A stretch of 37,646 bases of DNA from Myxococcales bacterium (GTDB lineage Bacteria > Myxococcota > Myxococcia > Myxococcales > JAJYLH01), in assembly GCA_021787845.1 (NCBI GenBank), contig JAJYLH010000053.1, positions 1 to 37,646 of the forward strand, in the 5' to 3' direction. Position 1 is the stretch's first letter, and each line of letters begins with the position of its first letter. Positions 1 to 7,916 of this stretch are shown here, in pieces. A program made the position numbers and the translations under genes. The notes under the pieces are model-generated. The model worked only from the letters and a program-made list of their open reading frames with translations, was not told the DNA's origin and ran no database searches.

Positions 1-338
1 ACTTGCCCGTTGATCGTCCGGCTGAACGTGTGCATGTCTTTCATGTACACCGGCCCTGCCCCAAACGCCAGGAAATAACGCCCACCAGCCGCCCAGCTCT
101 CCTCCCGGATGCGAAACTAGGGCTAGCGTCGGCGTGCGAACGCACCTCTGGAGCGCGTGGCGCGAGGCGCTTCCCAGGGCTCGTCGCCTCGGCCCGGGCG
201 CGCAGCCGACGCATGCGGCGCGCGGGCGTGCAGTATGCCCGCTCCACCTCGAACGAGGCTACGTCAGACCGACCGATGTCTTCCAGGTCCGTGCACCCCG
301 AGCGGCGCCGGGAGGTGCGAAAGAAACTGGCTTGCTCG
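1..338. other. Left-edge region without a confident gene
   Basis: No reading frame here looks like a real protein. On the minus strand an ATG at 44 opens a frame reading MKDMHTFSRTINGQ that runs off the left edge. It could be the first codons of a gene lying outside the window, but no good ribosome binding site precedes it. A GGAGGAG stretch lies about 60 bases upstream, too far to serve this ATG. The rest probably holds the 3' flank of the unknown gene that ends at 339 and the promoter of whatever lies to the left. Confidence 0.3.
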
Positions 339-1052
339 TCACGACGTCCGGTCATCAGGGACTCTGGCTGGACCTCGTCGCGCTTCCCCGGATCGCGAGC
401 CGAGAAGGAAGACGGTGGACCCGAGGAGCAGCGCCAGCGCGAAGAGAGCCTGTCCGAGCGCGATGGCCCGACGCGTGGCCGGAGCCAGCCCCAGCGGGTT
501 CTCGGTCACCGGTCCTCCCCAAAGGCGCGAGCGCAGTCGCTGAAAACCCGCGTCGGGGGCAGCCACCGCCACGGCGCTCTTGTCGGAACGAGTCCGAGCC
601 CCGTCGGCGGGCGAGAGCGCTGCCGGCGGTGGCCTGGTCGGGACCAGAGGCTTGGGGCGGGGCACCAGCAGCCCTCCCGGATCCCGAAGCTGAACCCTCG
701 CGACCGCGGCGGCGAGCGCCGCTTCGACCCGAGGGGATGGGTCCAGAGCTCTCGCTCGGACAACGAAGCTGCGGGAGCGACGGTCCCCTGGACGCGCCTC
801 GCTCGGGGGAAGAAGCCAGAGGCGCCCGACCACCTGTCCGTCCGCCGTTCGGGTCAGCACGAACGTCACCCGGTCGACGTCCACCTCGATGTCGGTGAAC
901 GAATACCCTCCCGCGAGAACGCCGGAGGGAGCGAGCGCGGCGATGCGCGAGGTCTCCGTGACTGGTATGACTTGGCCGCCGGCCGGCATCCCAGCGAGCG
1001 CCAAGAAGGCGAGAAGTCCCCAGGCGAGATCGGGCGCCCTCGGTCTTCCCAT
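339..1052 (-). CDS. Unknown secreted, membrane-anchored protein
   Basis: I do not recognise the family. From the ATG at 1052 the product is about 237 residues. It begins with a signal-peptide-like segment (AWGLLAFLALAGMPAGG), followed by a soluble region of about 90 residues. A proline- and alanine-rich stretch follows, and one hydrophobic helix near the C-terminus (ALGQALFALALLLGSTVFLL) precedes a short arginine-rich tail. This suggests an exported domain tethered to the inner membrane. A GTG at 1079 would add nine residues (MRDAQAQAA); I prefer the ATG because it puts the signal peptide at the N-terminus. It is divergent from the GT-C-like gene at 1100, so the two probably share a promoter region of under 50 bases. 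Confidence 0.6.
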   Translation of the reverse strand: MGRPRAPDLAWGLLAFLALAGMPAGGQVIPVTETSRIAALAPSGVLAGGYSFTDIEVDVDRVTFVLTRTADGQVVGRLWLLPPSEARPGDRRSRSFVVRARALDPSPRVEAALAAAVARVQLRDPGGLLVPRPKPLVPTRPPPAALSPADGARTRSDKSAVAVAAPDAGFQRLRSRLWGGPVTENPLGLAPATRRAIALGQALFALALLLGSTVFLLGSRSGEARRGPARVPDDRTS

Positions 1053-1099
1053 GGCGGCCTGAGCTTGCGCGTCCCTCACGTTCTTGGGAGGCTAGCAGC

Positions 1100-2851
1100 G
1101 TGGGGATATCCCGTCAAAGCCGAGCGCCAGCGGGGTTCTTTCGGCTGGTCGCGGTCCCGGCGGCGGTCGCTCTCGTTTCCGGCGGGGCGCTCTACGTTTT
1201 CCACCGCCACGCCCTCATCGAGTCCGACACCTGTCGCGACCTGCTCGTCGCCCGAGACCTCCTCGAGGGCCGGCGGCTGCACCTGGCGGGCGTTTGGACC
1301 TCGATGCTCGAGATGCGCCAAGGGGGTCTCTTCCCGAGCCTGATGGCCCTGGGTTATCGCGTCGGCCGTCCGGTGTCGGCCGTCCGCGGCGCGATGATGG
1401 GCCTGTTCGTCCTTTCCGTGCTGGCTCTGTTCCTCGGGGCCCGCCGCCGGCTCGGCACTCACGCCGCCTGGGTGGCGGCCGGCCTGTGGCTCGCGTTCGG
1501 ACCGATTGCGGTGTGCTTCATCGCCCTCGACAATCCGAACCTCCTCGCCTTGCCGGTGGTGCTCTTTGCGCTCGCGCTCTTCGACCTGACCCACGATGGC
1601 GGGCCGCTTTCCGCGGCCGCCGCCGGTGCGGTGTGGGGTCTGGCCGTGCTCTCGCACATCTCCGCGCTGATGCTCGGGCCCGCGGTCTTGCTCGCGGTGC
1701 TCTGGGGCCGCCGGCCTTGGGTAGCCCTCCCGGTCCTCGTGGCAGCGTTCGCGGCGACGATGCTCGTTCTTTCGCCCGGGACGCTCTACCGGGACGTCGG
1801 AACGCTGCTGACCGTTTATCTCGGGGTGACCGGGGCGACGGCGGCGAGCGTCGTCGCGGCGGGCGCCGTCGGACGGCGGTGGCTGCGCCGCTTCACGCCC
1901 CAGGCCCGTTCGCGCATCGTCCTCGGCATCGCGGTCGCCAGCTTCGCGGTCAGCCTGGGCGTTCTCGACGCGACCGGTCATCGCCTGTTCTGGTACTACG
2001 CGGCCCCCGCGGTGCCGGAAGCCGTGTGGCTCTTCGCCGACCTGGTGCAATCGATTGGCCGCGTCAAGCTGACGGCTGGGCTGCTCGTGGTCTCGGCGTT
2101 TCTCGTCGTGGAGATGCGCCAGACCGCGCCTGCCAACCAGGCGATGAGCGCGGTGCCCGCGATCCTTCATCGCTTCGAAGAGCTGGGTTACGGTCCCGAA
2201 GCCCTTCGCTTGCGCCTACGCAGCCCGCTGCGCCGGACGTTGCTCGCTTGCGCGGTGGCGCTCGACGAGACCGCGACCCGACCGGTTCCGGCGGCCGACC
2301 TCGTCTTCATCCCCTCGGACCCCGGAAGACCGCCGCCTGACGCGCGGCGATCGATCGCGATCGCGGGGCTCGAGGCGTACCAGATCAAGCCGTGGCTCGA
2401 CCAGGAGCGCCCGCGCCTTTGCTTGACGGCCAGGAAGACGCGCCGGTGCCAGGATCTTTCCTGGGAGGCGAAAGCACTTGCGGCAGGTGCGCCGCTGGCG
2501 GACGAGGCCTATCCGACCATCGCCGGAGCCGACGCGCTCGTCCGCGAGATGCCTCCCGCGCTCGATCGGGCAACGGTAGCGCTGCCGCTGCGCGTCTCGG
2601 CTCCCGGCGGAACCCGGACGCTGGTCGTGCTCACCCCGCCCCCGCCCGAAGGAGGGTGCGGCTTCCGCATCGAGCGGGTGGACGGCGCTCGAGTCCAAAC
2701 CCAGCTTCCAGCAGCGGAAGCGGTCATCGACGCCGCGCCCGGCGCGGTGGGCCGGGTCGTCCTCGGCGTCACCTTCAATCGGCAGCAGCGCGGGTGTCCC
2801 AACCTCGACGTGCCCCCGTCGGTGGCCGAAATCCCCGGGACGTTTCCGTGA
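1100..2851 (+). CDS. Polytopic membrane protein, GT-C glycosyltransferase-like
   Basis: The 583-residue product has a short N-terminal helix and then an extracytoplasmic loop containing ESDTCRDLLVARDLLEGR. That acidic loop between the first helices resembles the one carrying the catalytic Asp in GT-C (ArnT/PMT-type) glycosyltransferases. About eight to ten further hydrophobic helices follow up to residue 340. The C-terminal 240 residues are soluble, probably periplasmic, and contain several cysteines that could form disulfides. The start is a GTG preceded by GGGAGG at 1086, with good spacing. Seen: topology and the acidic loop. Inferred: transfer of a sugar from a lipid carrier to an unknown acceptor. 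A second such protein lies at 5086. A general polytopic membrane protein with no transferase activity is also possible. Confidence 0.65.
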   Translation: MGISRQSRAPAGFFRLVAVPAAVALVSGGALYVFHRHALIESDTCRDLLVARDLLEGRRLHLAGVWTSMLEMRQGGLFPSLMALGYRVGRPVSAVRGAMMGLFVLSVLALFLGARRRLGTHAAWVAAGLWLAFGPIAVCFIALDNPNLLALPVVLFALALFDLTHDGGPLSAAAAGAVWGLAVLSHISALMLGPAVLLAVLWGRRPWVALPVLVAAFAATMLVLSPGTLYRDVGTLLTVYLGVTGATAASVVAAGAVGRRWLRRFTPQARSRIVLGIAVASFAVSLGVLDATGHRLFWYYAAPAVPEAVWLFADLVQSIGRVKLTAGLLVVSAFLVVEMRQTAPANQAMSAVPAILHRFEELGYGPEALRLRLRSPLRRTLLACAVALDETATRPVPAADLVFIPSDPGRPPPDARRSIAIAGLEAYQIKPWLDQERPRLCLTARKTRRCQDLSWEAKALAAGAPLADEAYPTIAGADALVREMPPALDRATVALPLRVSAPGGTRTLVVLTPPPPEGGCGFRIERVDGARVQTQLPAAEAVIDAAPGAVGRVVLGVTFNRQQRGCPNLDVPPSVAEIPGTFP

Positions 2852-2953
2852 AGCGCTCGGGCTTTCTCACGACGGGCGATACGCTGACCCGAGCCGGTCG
2901 ACAGGATTCGTCGTCCGCCGGTAGACTCAGCCCGCCTTCGTGGAGTCTGCCGC

Positions 2954-4834
2954 ATGTCGATGTACTCCGAATCGCTCCGGGCCTTCCTCAAGCCGATCGC
3001 CCGGTTCCTCGACGACCCGCAGATCACCGAGGTGATGGTCAACGGCCCGAACGAGGTCTGGGTCGAGCGCGGCGGGAAGATCGTGCGCACCGACGCGACC
3101 TTCACCGAGGACGGCCTCGCCGCCGCCGCGCGGAACATCGCCCAGTTCGTCGGCCGGGTGCTCTCCGACGAGCGCCCCCGCCTCGACGCGCGCCTCCCCG
3201 ACGGCAGCCGCATCCACGTGATCCTCCCGCCGGTCGCCCGCCGCGGCATCACGATGGACGTGCGCAAGTTCGCGAAGGACACCCTGACGATGGACCGCCT
3301 GGTCGAGCTGGGAAGCGCGAGCCCGGCCCTGGCGCGGCTGTGCGAGGCGCTCATCCGGCTGCGGCTGAACATCATCGTCTCCGGCGGCACCGGCAGCGGG
3401 AAGACGACCCTTCTCGGCCTCCTGACCGCGTTCATCCCCGAGGAAGAACGCATCCTCACCATCGAGGACTCGGCCGAGCTGCAGATTCCGCTCCCCCACG
3501 TCGTCGGGTTCGAATCGCGCCCGCCGGACAAGTTCGGCAAGGGCGAGGTGACCCTGGGCGACCTCTTGAACAGCGCCCTGCGCCTGCGCCCGGACCGGAT
3601 CATCGTCGGCGAGGTCCACGGCGGCGAGTGCTTCTTCCTCCTCCAGGCGATGAACACCGGTCACGCCGGGAGCATGGCGACCACCCACGCCAACACCCCC
3701 ACCGACACCCTGCGCCGACTGGAAGCGCTGACGCTCCTCTCCGGCCTCGAGCTGCCGGTGGTCGCCATCCGCGCCCAGGTGGCGAGCGCCATCCACGTCG
3801 TCGTCACCTGCGAACGCTTCCCCGACGGCTCCCGCAAGCTCATCGACGTCGCCGAGGTGCTGCCGCTGAGCGACCGCGGCGAGTACCGGACCCAGGACCT
3901 CTTCGTCTACACCCAGACCGGCCGCGACGCCGCTACCGGCAAGGTCCAGGGCTACCACTCACCGACGGGGGTCCTGCCTACCTTCCTGGGCCGCCTGCGC
4001 GCCAACGGCTTTTCCGACATCGACGAGCGCTTCTTCGACCCGGCGACCTATCGCGTCCAGCCGCCGCCGCTCTTCCACCACGAAGGCGAGCTGAAGACCC
4101 GCTGGGCGCCCTCGCTCAAGCATCGGGAGCAGGGCCTGCCCGATCCAGAACACCTGGCGCTCTCGGCTCCGGACCAACCGCTCATCCCGAGCGCAGTCGA
4201 GGGACCGTCGGCTCCGCCACCGGCGACCGTCGCCCCGCTGGCGGCGGCCGCGAGCGAACCGTCCGCCGAGCGCGGCCGGGAGCCGGAACCGCAGCCGCTC
4301 TCCTCGTCGGCGCTGACCACCGAGACGCCTCCGCCCGTCTCGCCGCCGCCACCGCCGGCCGCCGAGGGGGAGGACGAGACGACGGCGGCGGACAGGGTGC
4401 CCTCCGAAGGCGCTGGTGCCGGGCGAGAGGTCTCCGGAGCAGCCGCGCCGGCCGCGGACACGGACCCCAACGCGAAACCGGTGCCGCCTCCCCCCGGCGC
4501 CGCCGCCCACCCCGGCGTGCCGGCGCCCGCGGCTGACACGCGCCCCGACGCGAAACCGGTGCCGTCTCCCTCCGGCGCTGCCGCCCACCCGGGGGCCCCG
4601 CCGGCGCCGCCGACCATGGACGAGCCGTCGATCCAGATTTCCCCGGACCTCCTGGCGGACATGCAGCGGGTGGTCTCGAACGAGGCGACATACGTCAGGC
4701 AGAACCCGCTGATGTTGCACGAGCGCGTGGCACCCAAGCCCGGCCCGAAGGCCGCGCACCCGACGCCCGCGCCCGCGCGGCGCGCGCGCGACGAAGAGGA
4801 AAAGACCGACCCCAACATCCGCGTCCCGAAGTGA
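2954..4834 (+). CDS. CpaF/TadA-family secretion ATPase with long disordered tail
   Basis: This is a type II/IV secretion-superfamily ATPase that would power assembly of Tad-type pili or a related secretion machine at the inner face of the cytoplasmic membrane. Residues 1-120 form the N-terminal domain (ITEVMVNGPNEVWVERGGKI is typical of CpaF). The Walker A motif GGTGSGKTT has its lysine at 150. The Walker B-like segment RPDRIIVGEVHGGE lies near 211-224, and the HAGSMATTHANTP histidine box follows. Family proteins usually end near residue 430-480. Here the ATPase core ends near 370 and is followed by about 240 residues rich in Pro and Ala, with a tandem 26-residue repeat at about 500-551 and a dispersed DNA repeat translated at about 410-417. 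No tad pilus genes neighbour it, so it acts alone or with genes elsewhere. Confidence 0.9.
   Translation: MSMYSESLRAFLKPIARFLDDPQITEVMVNGPNEVWVERGGKIVRTDATFTEDGLAAAARNIAQFVGRVLSDERPRLDARLPDGSRIHVILPPVARRGITMDVRKFAKDTLTMDRLVELGSASPALARLCEALIRLRLNIIVSGGTGSGKTTLLGLLTAFIPEEERILTIEDSAELQIPLPHVVGFESRPPDKFGKGEVTLGDLLNSALRLRPDRIIVGEVHGGECFFLLQAMNTGHAGSMATTHANTPTDTLRRLEALTLLSGLELPVVAIRAQVASAIHVVVTCERFPDGSRKLIDVAEVLPLSDRGEYRTQDLFVYTQTGRDAATGKVQGYHSPTGVLPTFLGRLRANGFSDIDERFFDPATYRVQPPPLFHHEGELKTRWAPSLKHREQGLPDPEHLALSAPDQPLIPSAVEGPSAPPPATVAPLAAAASEPSAERGREPEPQPLSSSALTTETPPPVSPPPPPAAEGEDETTAADRVPSEGAGAGREVSGAAAPAADTDPNAKPVPPPPGAAAHPGVPAPAADTRPDAKPVPSPSGAAAHPGAPPAPPTMDEPSIQISPDLLADMQRVVSNEATYVRQNPLMLHERVAPKPGPKAAHPTPAPARRARDEEEKTDPNIRVPK
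4178..4204 (+). repeat. Family A dispersed repeat inside the CpaF-like gene
   Basis: This stretch contains CTCATCCCGAGCGCAGTCGA. The same word recurs between genes near 28651, 33165 (as CTCGTCCTGAGCGC...), 34939 and, in reverse, near 28700 and 33220. Here it lies in frame and is read as LIPSAVEG, at the boundary between the ATPase core and the disordered tail. It is probably an insertion of a mobile palindromic repeat that was tolerated because it fell in a linker. Confidence 0.8.
4451..4606 (+). repeat. Two-copy 78-bp in-frame repeat in the CpaF-like tail
   Basis: Two adjacent 78-base copies (4451-4528 and 4529-4606) encode 26-residue units. They begin AADTDPNAKPVPPPPG and AADTRPDAKPVPSPSG respectively, each followed by AAAHPG. 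The copies differ by scattered substitutions that mostly keep the reading and composition, so this is an old or selected duplication. It lengthens a flexible Pro-rich linker. Confidence 0.85.
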
Positions 4835-4925
4835 GCTCGACCGGGCCGACTGGTCGGATCGACGAAGGCGCATCGGGAGCGGTTGGGGGGACCGGGTCGT
4901 GGCATGGGCGTCCCCCGCCCGTGGA

Positions 4926-4946
4926 GGCGTGGGTGCCTGCCACGCC
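4926..4946. terminator. Hairpin after the CpaF-like gene, possible terminator
   Basis: A perfect 7-bp stem, GGCGTGG and CCACGCC, encloses a 7-base loop. It lies about 90 bases past the stop of the CpaF-like gene and 140 bases before the next start. There is no T-run after it, so intrinsic termination is doubtful. The rest of the 250-base gap (4835-5085) shows nothing else convincing. Confidence 0.3.
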
Positions 4947-5085
4947 TGCGGGTTCGGCAGGGCTTTCGCGTGCGAGGACACCCGCGCCGCGAAGTCTTTC
5001 CGTGGCGTCGGGGGTCTACGCGTGTCGAGAAGATTTCACGGGTTGGTAGAATAGAGGTTCAGGGCTCGCGGGAAGTGAAACCTGA

Positions 5086-7368
5086 ATGAAGCGGTTATCC
5101 CCGAAGCGTGTCTACCTACCGGCAGCGCTGCCGTGGCTCGCCGGGCTCGTCGGCGCCGCCGTCTTTCTGCGGCCGCTCTTCGCCGCGCCCGGCTCGACCA
5201 TCCTCGAGCGCGTCTTCAACTACGACGCCTTCGTCAACCTGGGCGACTTGGGCGCCCTCCACCGGCACCTCTCGCAGGGGCCGCACGGAAACCCCTACGA
5301 CTGGCTCTACGCAGCCCGCTTCTTCTTCCCCCAGCCGAGAGCGCTCCTGGTCAGCGAGCTGATGCCGCTCGCCGCGCTCGTCACCTGGCCGCTCGGCACG
5401 CACGTGGTGCTCGCGCACAACCTCCTCTTGTTCGCGGCCTGCGTCTTGAACACCGTCGCCGGCTTCTCCTTCGCGCGCTCGCTCGGCGCGCGGCCCTGGG
5501 CCTCGACCATCGCCGGCCTCGCCTTCGCCTTCGGCGCCTACCCGAACTTCGAGTCCGGCCGGCTCCAGCTCCTCTTCCTCTTTCCCATCGCCTTCGCCTG
5601 CGCTTCGACCTTCCGCTTCGCCCGCGACGGGAAGACGCGCGACGCGGTCCTCGCCGCCACCTGGGTCCTCGCGCAGGCGCTCCTCTGCCTCTACTACGCG
5701 ATGTTTCTCGCGCTCTCGCTCCCCGTCGTCGCCCTCGCCGCCCGCGTCTCGAACCGTCGCGCCGGCGCCGCCCGCGATCTGGTACGCCTCTTCGGGGCCT
5801 TCGCGGCTACCCTGGTGCCAGCGGCAGCGCTCCTGTGGCCTTACACGACGTTGCACCGCAAGCTCGGCCTCACCCGGACGCTGTGGGACCTCTTCCAGCA
5901 ATCCGGCGACCTGCGCTTCTTCCTCTGGGCGGACGCGAACACCCTCCCCGGAAGAGTCCTCGTCGACCGGTTCAAGTGGGACACCGCCTACTACCCGGGC
6001 GCGGTCGCGCTCCTGGCGACAGCGGTGCTGCTCTTCTGGTGGGTGAAGCGCGACGTTCGCCGGCGCTCGCCCGTCGTCGGCCTCCTGCTCCTCGGCGCGG
6101 CGCTGTCGCCCTGGCTGACGGTGAGCGCGTTCTTCGCCTCGCTCCTCGCGGCGGCGGCGTGGCTCGTCTGGCTTGCGCGCCGAGGGCGGACGAGCTTTCT
6201 CGCGCCGGCGCTCTTCGCGCTGGCCGGCTCAGGCCTGTTCATCTTCGGCGGGCCGACCCCGACCGTCTTCGGACACGGCCTCGGTTACAGCCCGTACGTC
6301 TGGCTCTTCCAGCACGTGCCGTTCGTCGACTCGATGCGGATGGTCCGTCGCGCCGGGCTGCTCGTCGACCTCGCGCTTTGCGGCAGCGGTGCCGTGCTCA
6401 TCAGCCGCCTGGAAGCGCGCGTGCCGTCCCTCGCGATGGCGTTGGCGGCGCTGACCCTCGTCGAAGGCGTTCCGTTCGGGGTGAGAGCGAGACCGGTGCC
6501 GACGACCTGCTCCGATGCCGCCTACGCGGCCGCGCACCGGCTCGGCATCACGGCCGTCGCGGATCTCTCCAGCGAGCGGCCGCGCGATCCGACCCTCGCC
6601 GAGCGGCGCTACGCGGCACTGACCTGCGGCGTGCGCACGACCGACGGTCCGGCGGGGTTCGTCCCGGCGCTCGCCCAGGTCGCGGAGGACTCCGCGCGCA
6701 CGCTTCCCGACGCGGGCGCGCAGGCATGGCTGTGGGACGCCGGTCTGCGCGGGGTCGTGGTGCGTGGGCAGTCGCTCTGGTCGCGTGACACGGTGGCGCG
6801 GCTCGCTCCCATCGCCCGCAAGATCGTGTGGGCCGGCGCGGACACCGTGGTCGAGCTGTCGCCGCCGCGCTCGGCGGCAGCGGTCCTGCCCGGGCGCCTC
6901 GCGGGCCCGCGGATCAAGGTGACCGGCATCGAGTGCCATCCGTCGCCGGGTTGTGCCGCGGCCATCGACGGCGACGAGGCGACGCGCTGGACGACGTTCG
7001 CTCAGGTCGCGCCGGGCCAATCGGTGACGCTGCGCTTCGCGCCGGCGGTGGTGACCGGCGTCGAATGGCACACGACCGGCCATCCCGACGACTTCCCGCG
7101 GGGCCTGACGGTCGAACGCGAGGTCGCTCCGCGCGTTTGGGCAGTCTGGCGCGACGTGCCTTCGATCTCGCCCCTCCGCCTCGGCCGGGAGGCGATGCGC
7201 TCCTCCTATGCGATTGCGCTACCGCCTGAAAGGACCGCTGCCGTTCGGCTCATCGAGACCGGGGCGAGCGTCAAGTTCTGGTTGTCGGCGACGGAGATCG
7301 AAGTCGTCGGCACGGCCACGAAGCAGCGGTCCGCGCCGACGCCCGCGCGCCAGCGACCGAGTGGGTGA
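5086..7368 (+). CDS. GT-C-like polytopic membrane protein with C-terminal discoidin-like domain
   Basis: The 760-residue product starts at an ATG with GGAAG 10 bases upstream. A first helix (residues 12-30) is followed by a large periplasmic loop, FNYDAFVNLGDLGALHRHL, and then ten or more hydrophobic helices up to about residue 465. This is the layout of large GT-C or YfhO-like membrane glycosyltransferases. A soluble region follows. The last 140 residues contain AIDGDEATRWTTFAQVAPGQ and a run of beta-type segments, the pattern of F5/8 type C (discoidin) carbohydrate-binding domains. The likely role is adding or handling an envelope sugar outside the membrane, with the C-terminal domain binding a glycan. 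It shares topology with the product at 1100 but little sequence. Function is inferred. Confidence 0.7.
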   Translation: MKRLSPKRVYLPAALPWLAGLVGAAVFLRPLFAAPGSTILERVFNYDAFVNLGDLGALHRHLSQGPHGNPYDWLYAARFFFPQPRALLVSELMPLAALVTWPLGTHVVLAHNLLLFAACVLNTVAGFSFARSLGARPWASTIAGLAFAFGAYPNFESGRLQLLFLFPIAFACASTFRFARDGKTRDAVLAATWVLAQALLCLYYAMFLALSLPVVALAARVSNRRAGAARDLVRLFGAFAATLVPAAALLWPYTTLHRKLGLTRTLWDLFQQSGDLRFFLWADANTLPGRVLVDRFKWDTAYYPGAVALLATAVLLFWWVKRDVRRRSPVVGLLLLGAALSPWLTVSAFFASLLAAAAWLVWLARRGRTSFLAPALFALAGSGLFIFGGPTPTVFGHGLGYSPYVWLFQHVPFVDSMRMVRRAGLLVDLALCGSGAVLISRLEARVPSLAMALAALTLVEGVPFGVRARPVPTTCSDAAYAAAHRLGITAVADLSSERPRDPTLAERRYAALTCGVRTTDGPAGFVPALAQVAEDSARTLPDAGAQAWLWDAGLRGVVVRGQSLWSRDTVARLAPIARKIVWAGADTVVELSPPRSAAAVLPGRLAGPRIKVTGIECHPSPGCAAAIDGDEATRWTTFAQVAPGQSVTLRFAPAVVTGVEWHTTGHPDDFPRGLTVEREVAPRVWAVWRDVPSISPLRLGREAMRSSYAIALPPERTAAVRLIETGASVKFWLSATEIEVVGTATKQRSAPTPARQRPSG

Positions 7369-7916
7369 TCGCCCGCGGCTCGCAGCGGACCATCTGACGG
7401 CACGCCGAATCCTCGGTGCGCGCTTAAGGCAGCCGACGCGGCTGGCATGCGTTGGCCGCGGAAACCGGCGCCGATAGCGATAGGGGTCGGCCGGCCGGCC
7501 GCGAGGCGGCGTCGACCCCCGACCCGGGCGCTGTCATTCGATGGCGATACCGTCAACTCGACGGGCACCCGCGAATCACATACCGAGGCTCGGCATCACC
7601 TGGAACGGCCGCCGAATCGGTTTTCGTGAGGTACCGCGGGCGGTCGTGAGGCGTTGGCGTTCCCAGAGCCTCCCGAGCGGGAGAAGTAGTACATTCTCTG
7701 GCGAGGACATTCTTCGACGGGCGAAAGATAGCCTTGAACGTTGCGAACGAAGCGCTTTATGTTTGGGCTGGGAGGTCGCGGTCCAGCCGGGTTCGGCCGG
7801 CTTTTCTCGATTCCGGCACCTCGTCGCGCCCTGAAGGGGTCCCGCCCCCTCGCGCGAGCGCACCGCGGGCAGGTTCAGCGCGGTCTCAGGTCGCGCGATG
7901 GAGGAAGAGGCAAGCG
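7369..7916. other. Long gap before the TauE/SafE gene
   Basis: This gap of 548 bases holds no coding region I believe. An open frame does extend upstream of the TauE gene to 7734, but its first 61 residues are arginine- and serine-rich shadow sequence. GGCCGGCCGGCC near 7490 is a simple palindrome. The stretch 7680-7770 is the least GC-rich part and is the likeliest place for a promoter. No tRNA or obvious riboswitch is visible. Confidence 0.5.
7734..7763 (+). promoter_or_regulatory. Possible sigma-70-type promoter for the TauE/DUF1634 pair
   Basis: TTGAAC at 7734-7739 and TATGTT at 7758-7763 are separated by 18 bases, close to the sigma-70 pattern. They lie in a locally AT-richer stretch about 150 bases before the TauE start. 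There is no independent support, and the motif match is modest. Confidence 0.25.

Noticed and set aside
3-1343. Plus-strand open frame of about 450 codons at the left end
   Set aside because: It is antisense to the signal-peptide protein at 339-1052 and has Arg/Ser-rich shadow composition.
2392-4536. Plus-strand open frame of over 700 codons
   Set aside because: It overlaps the GT-C-like and CpaF-like genes in another frame and is made of Arg/Pro/Gly runs without any motif.
7734-7916. N-terminal extension of the TauE/SafE gene
   Set aside because: The extra 61 residues are not membrane-like and do not match the family; a good ribosome binding site sits directly before the ATG at 7917.
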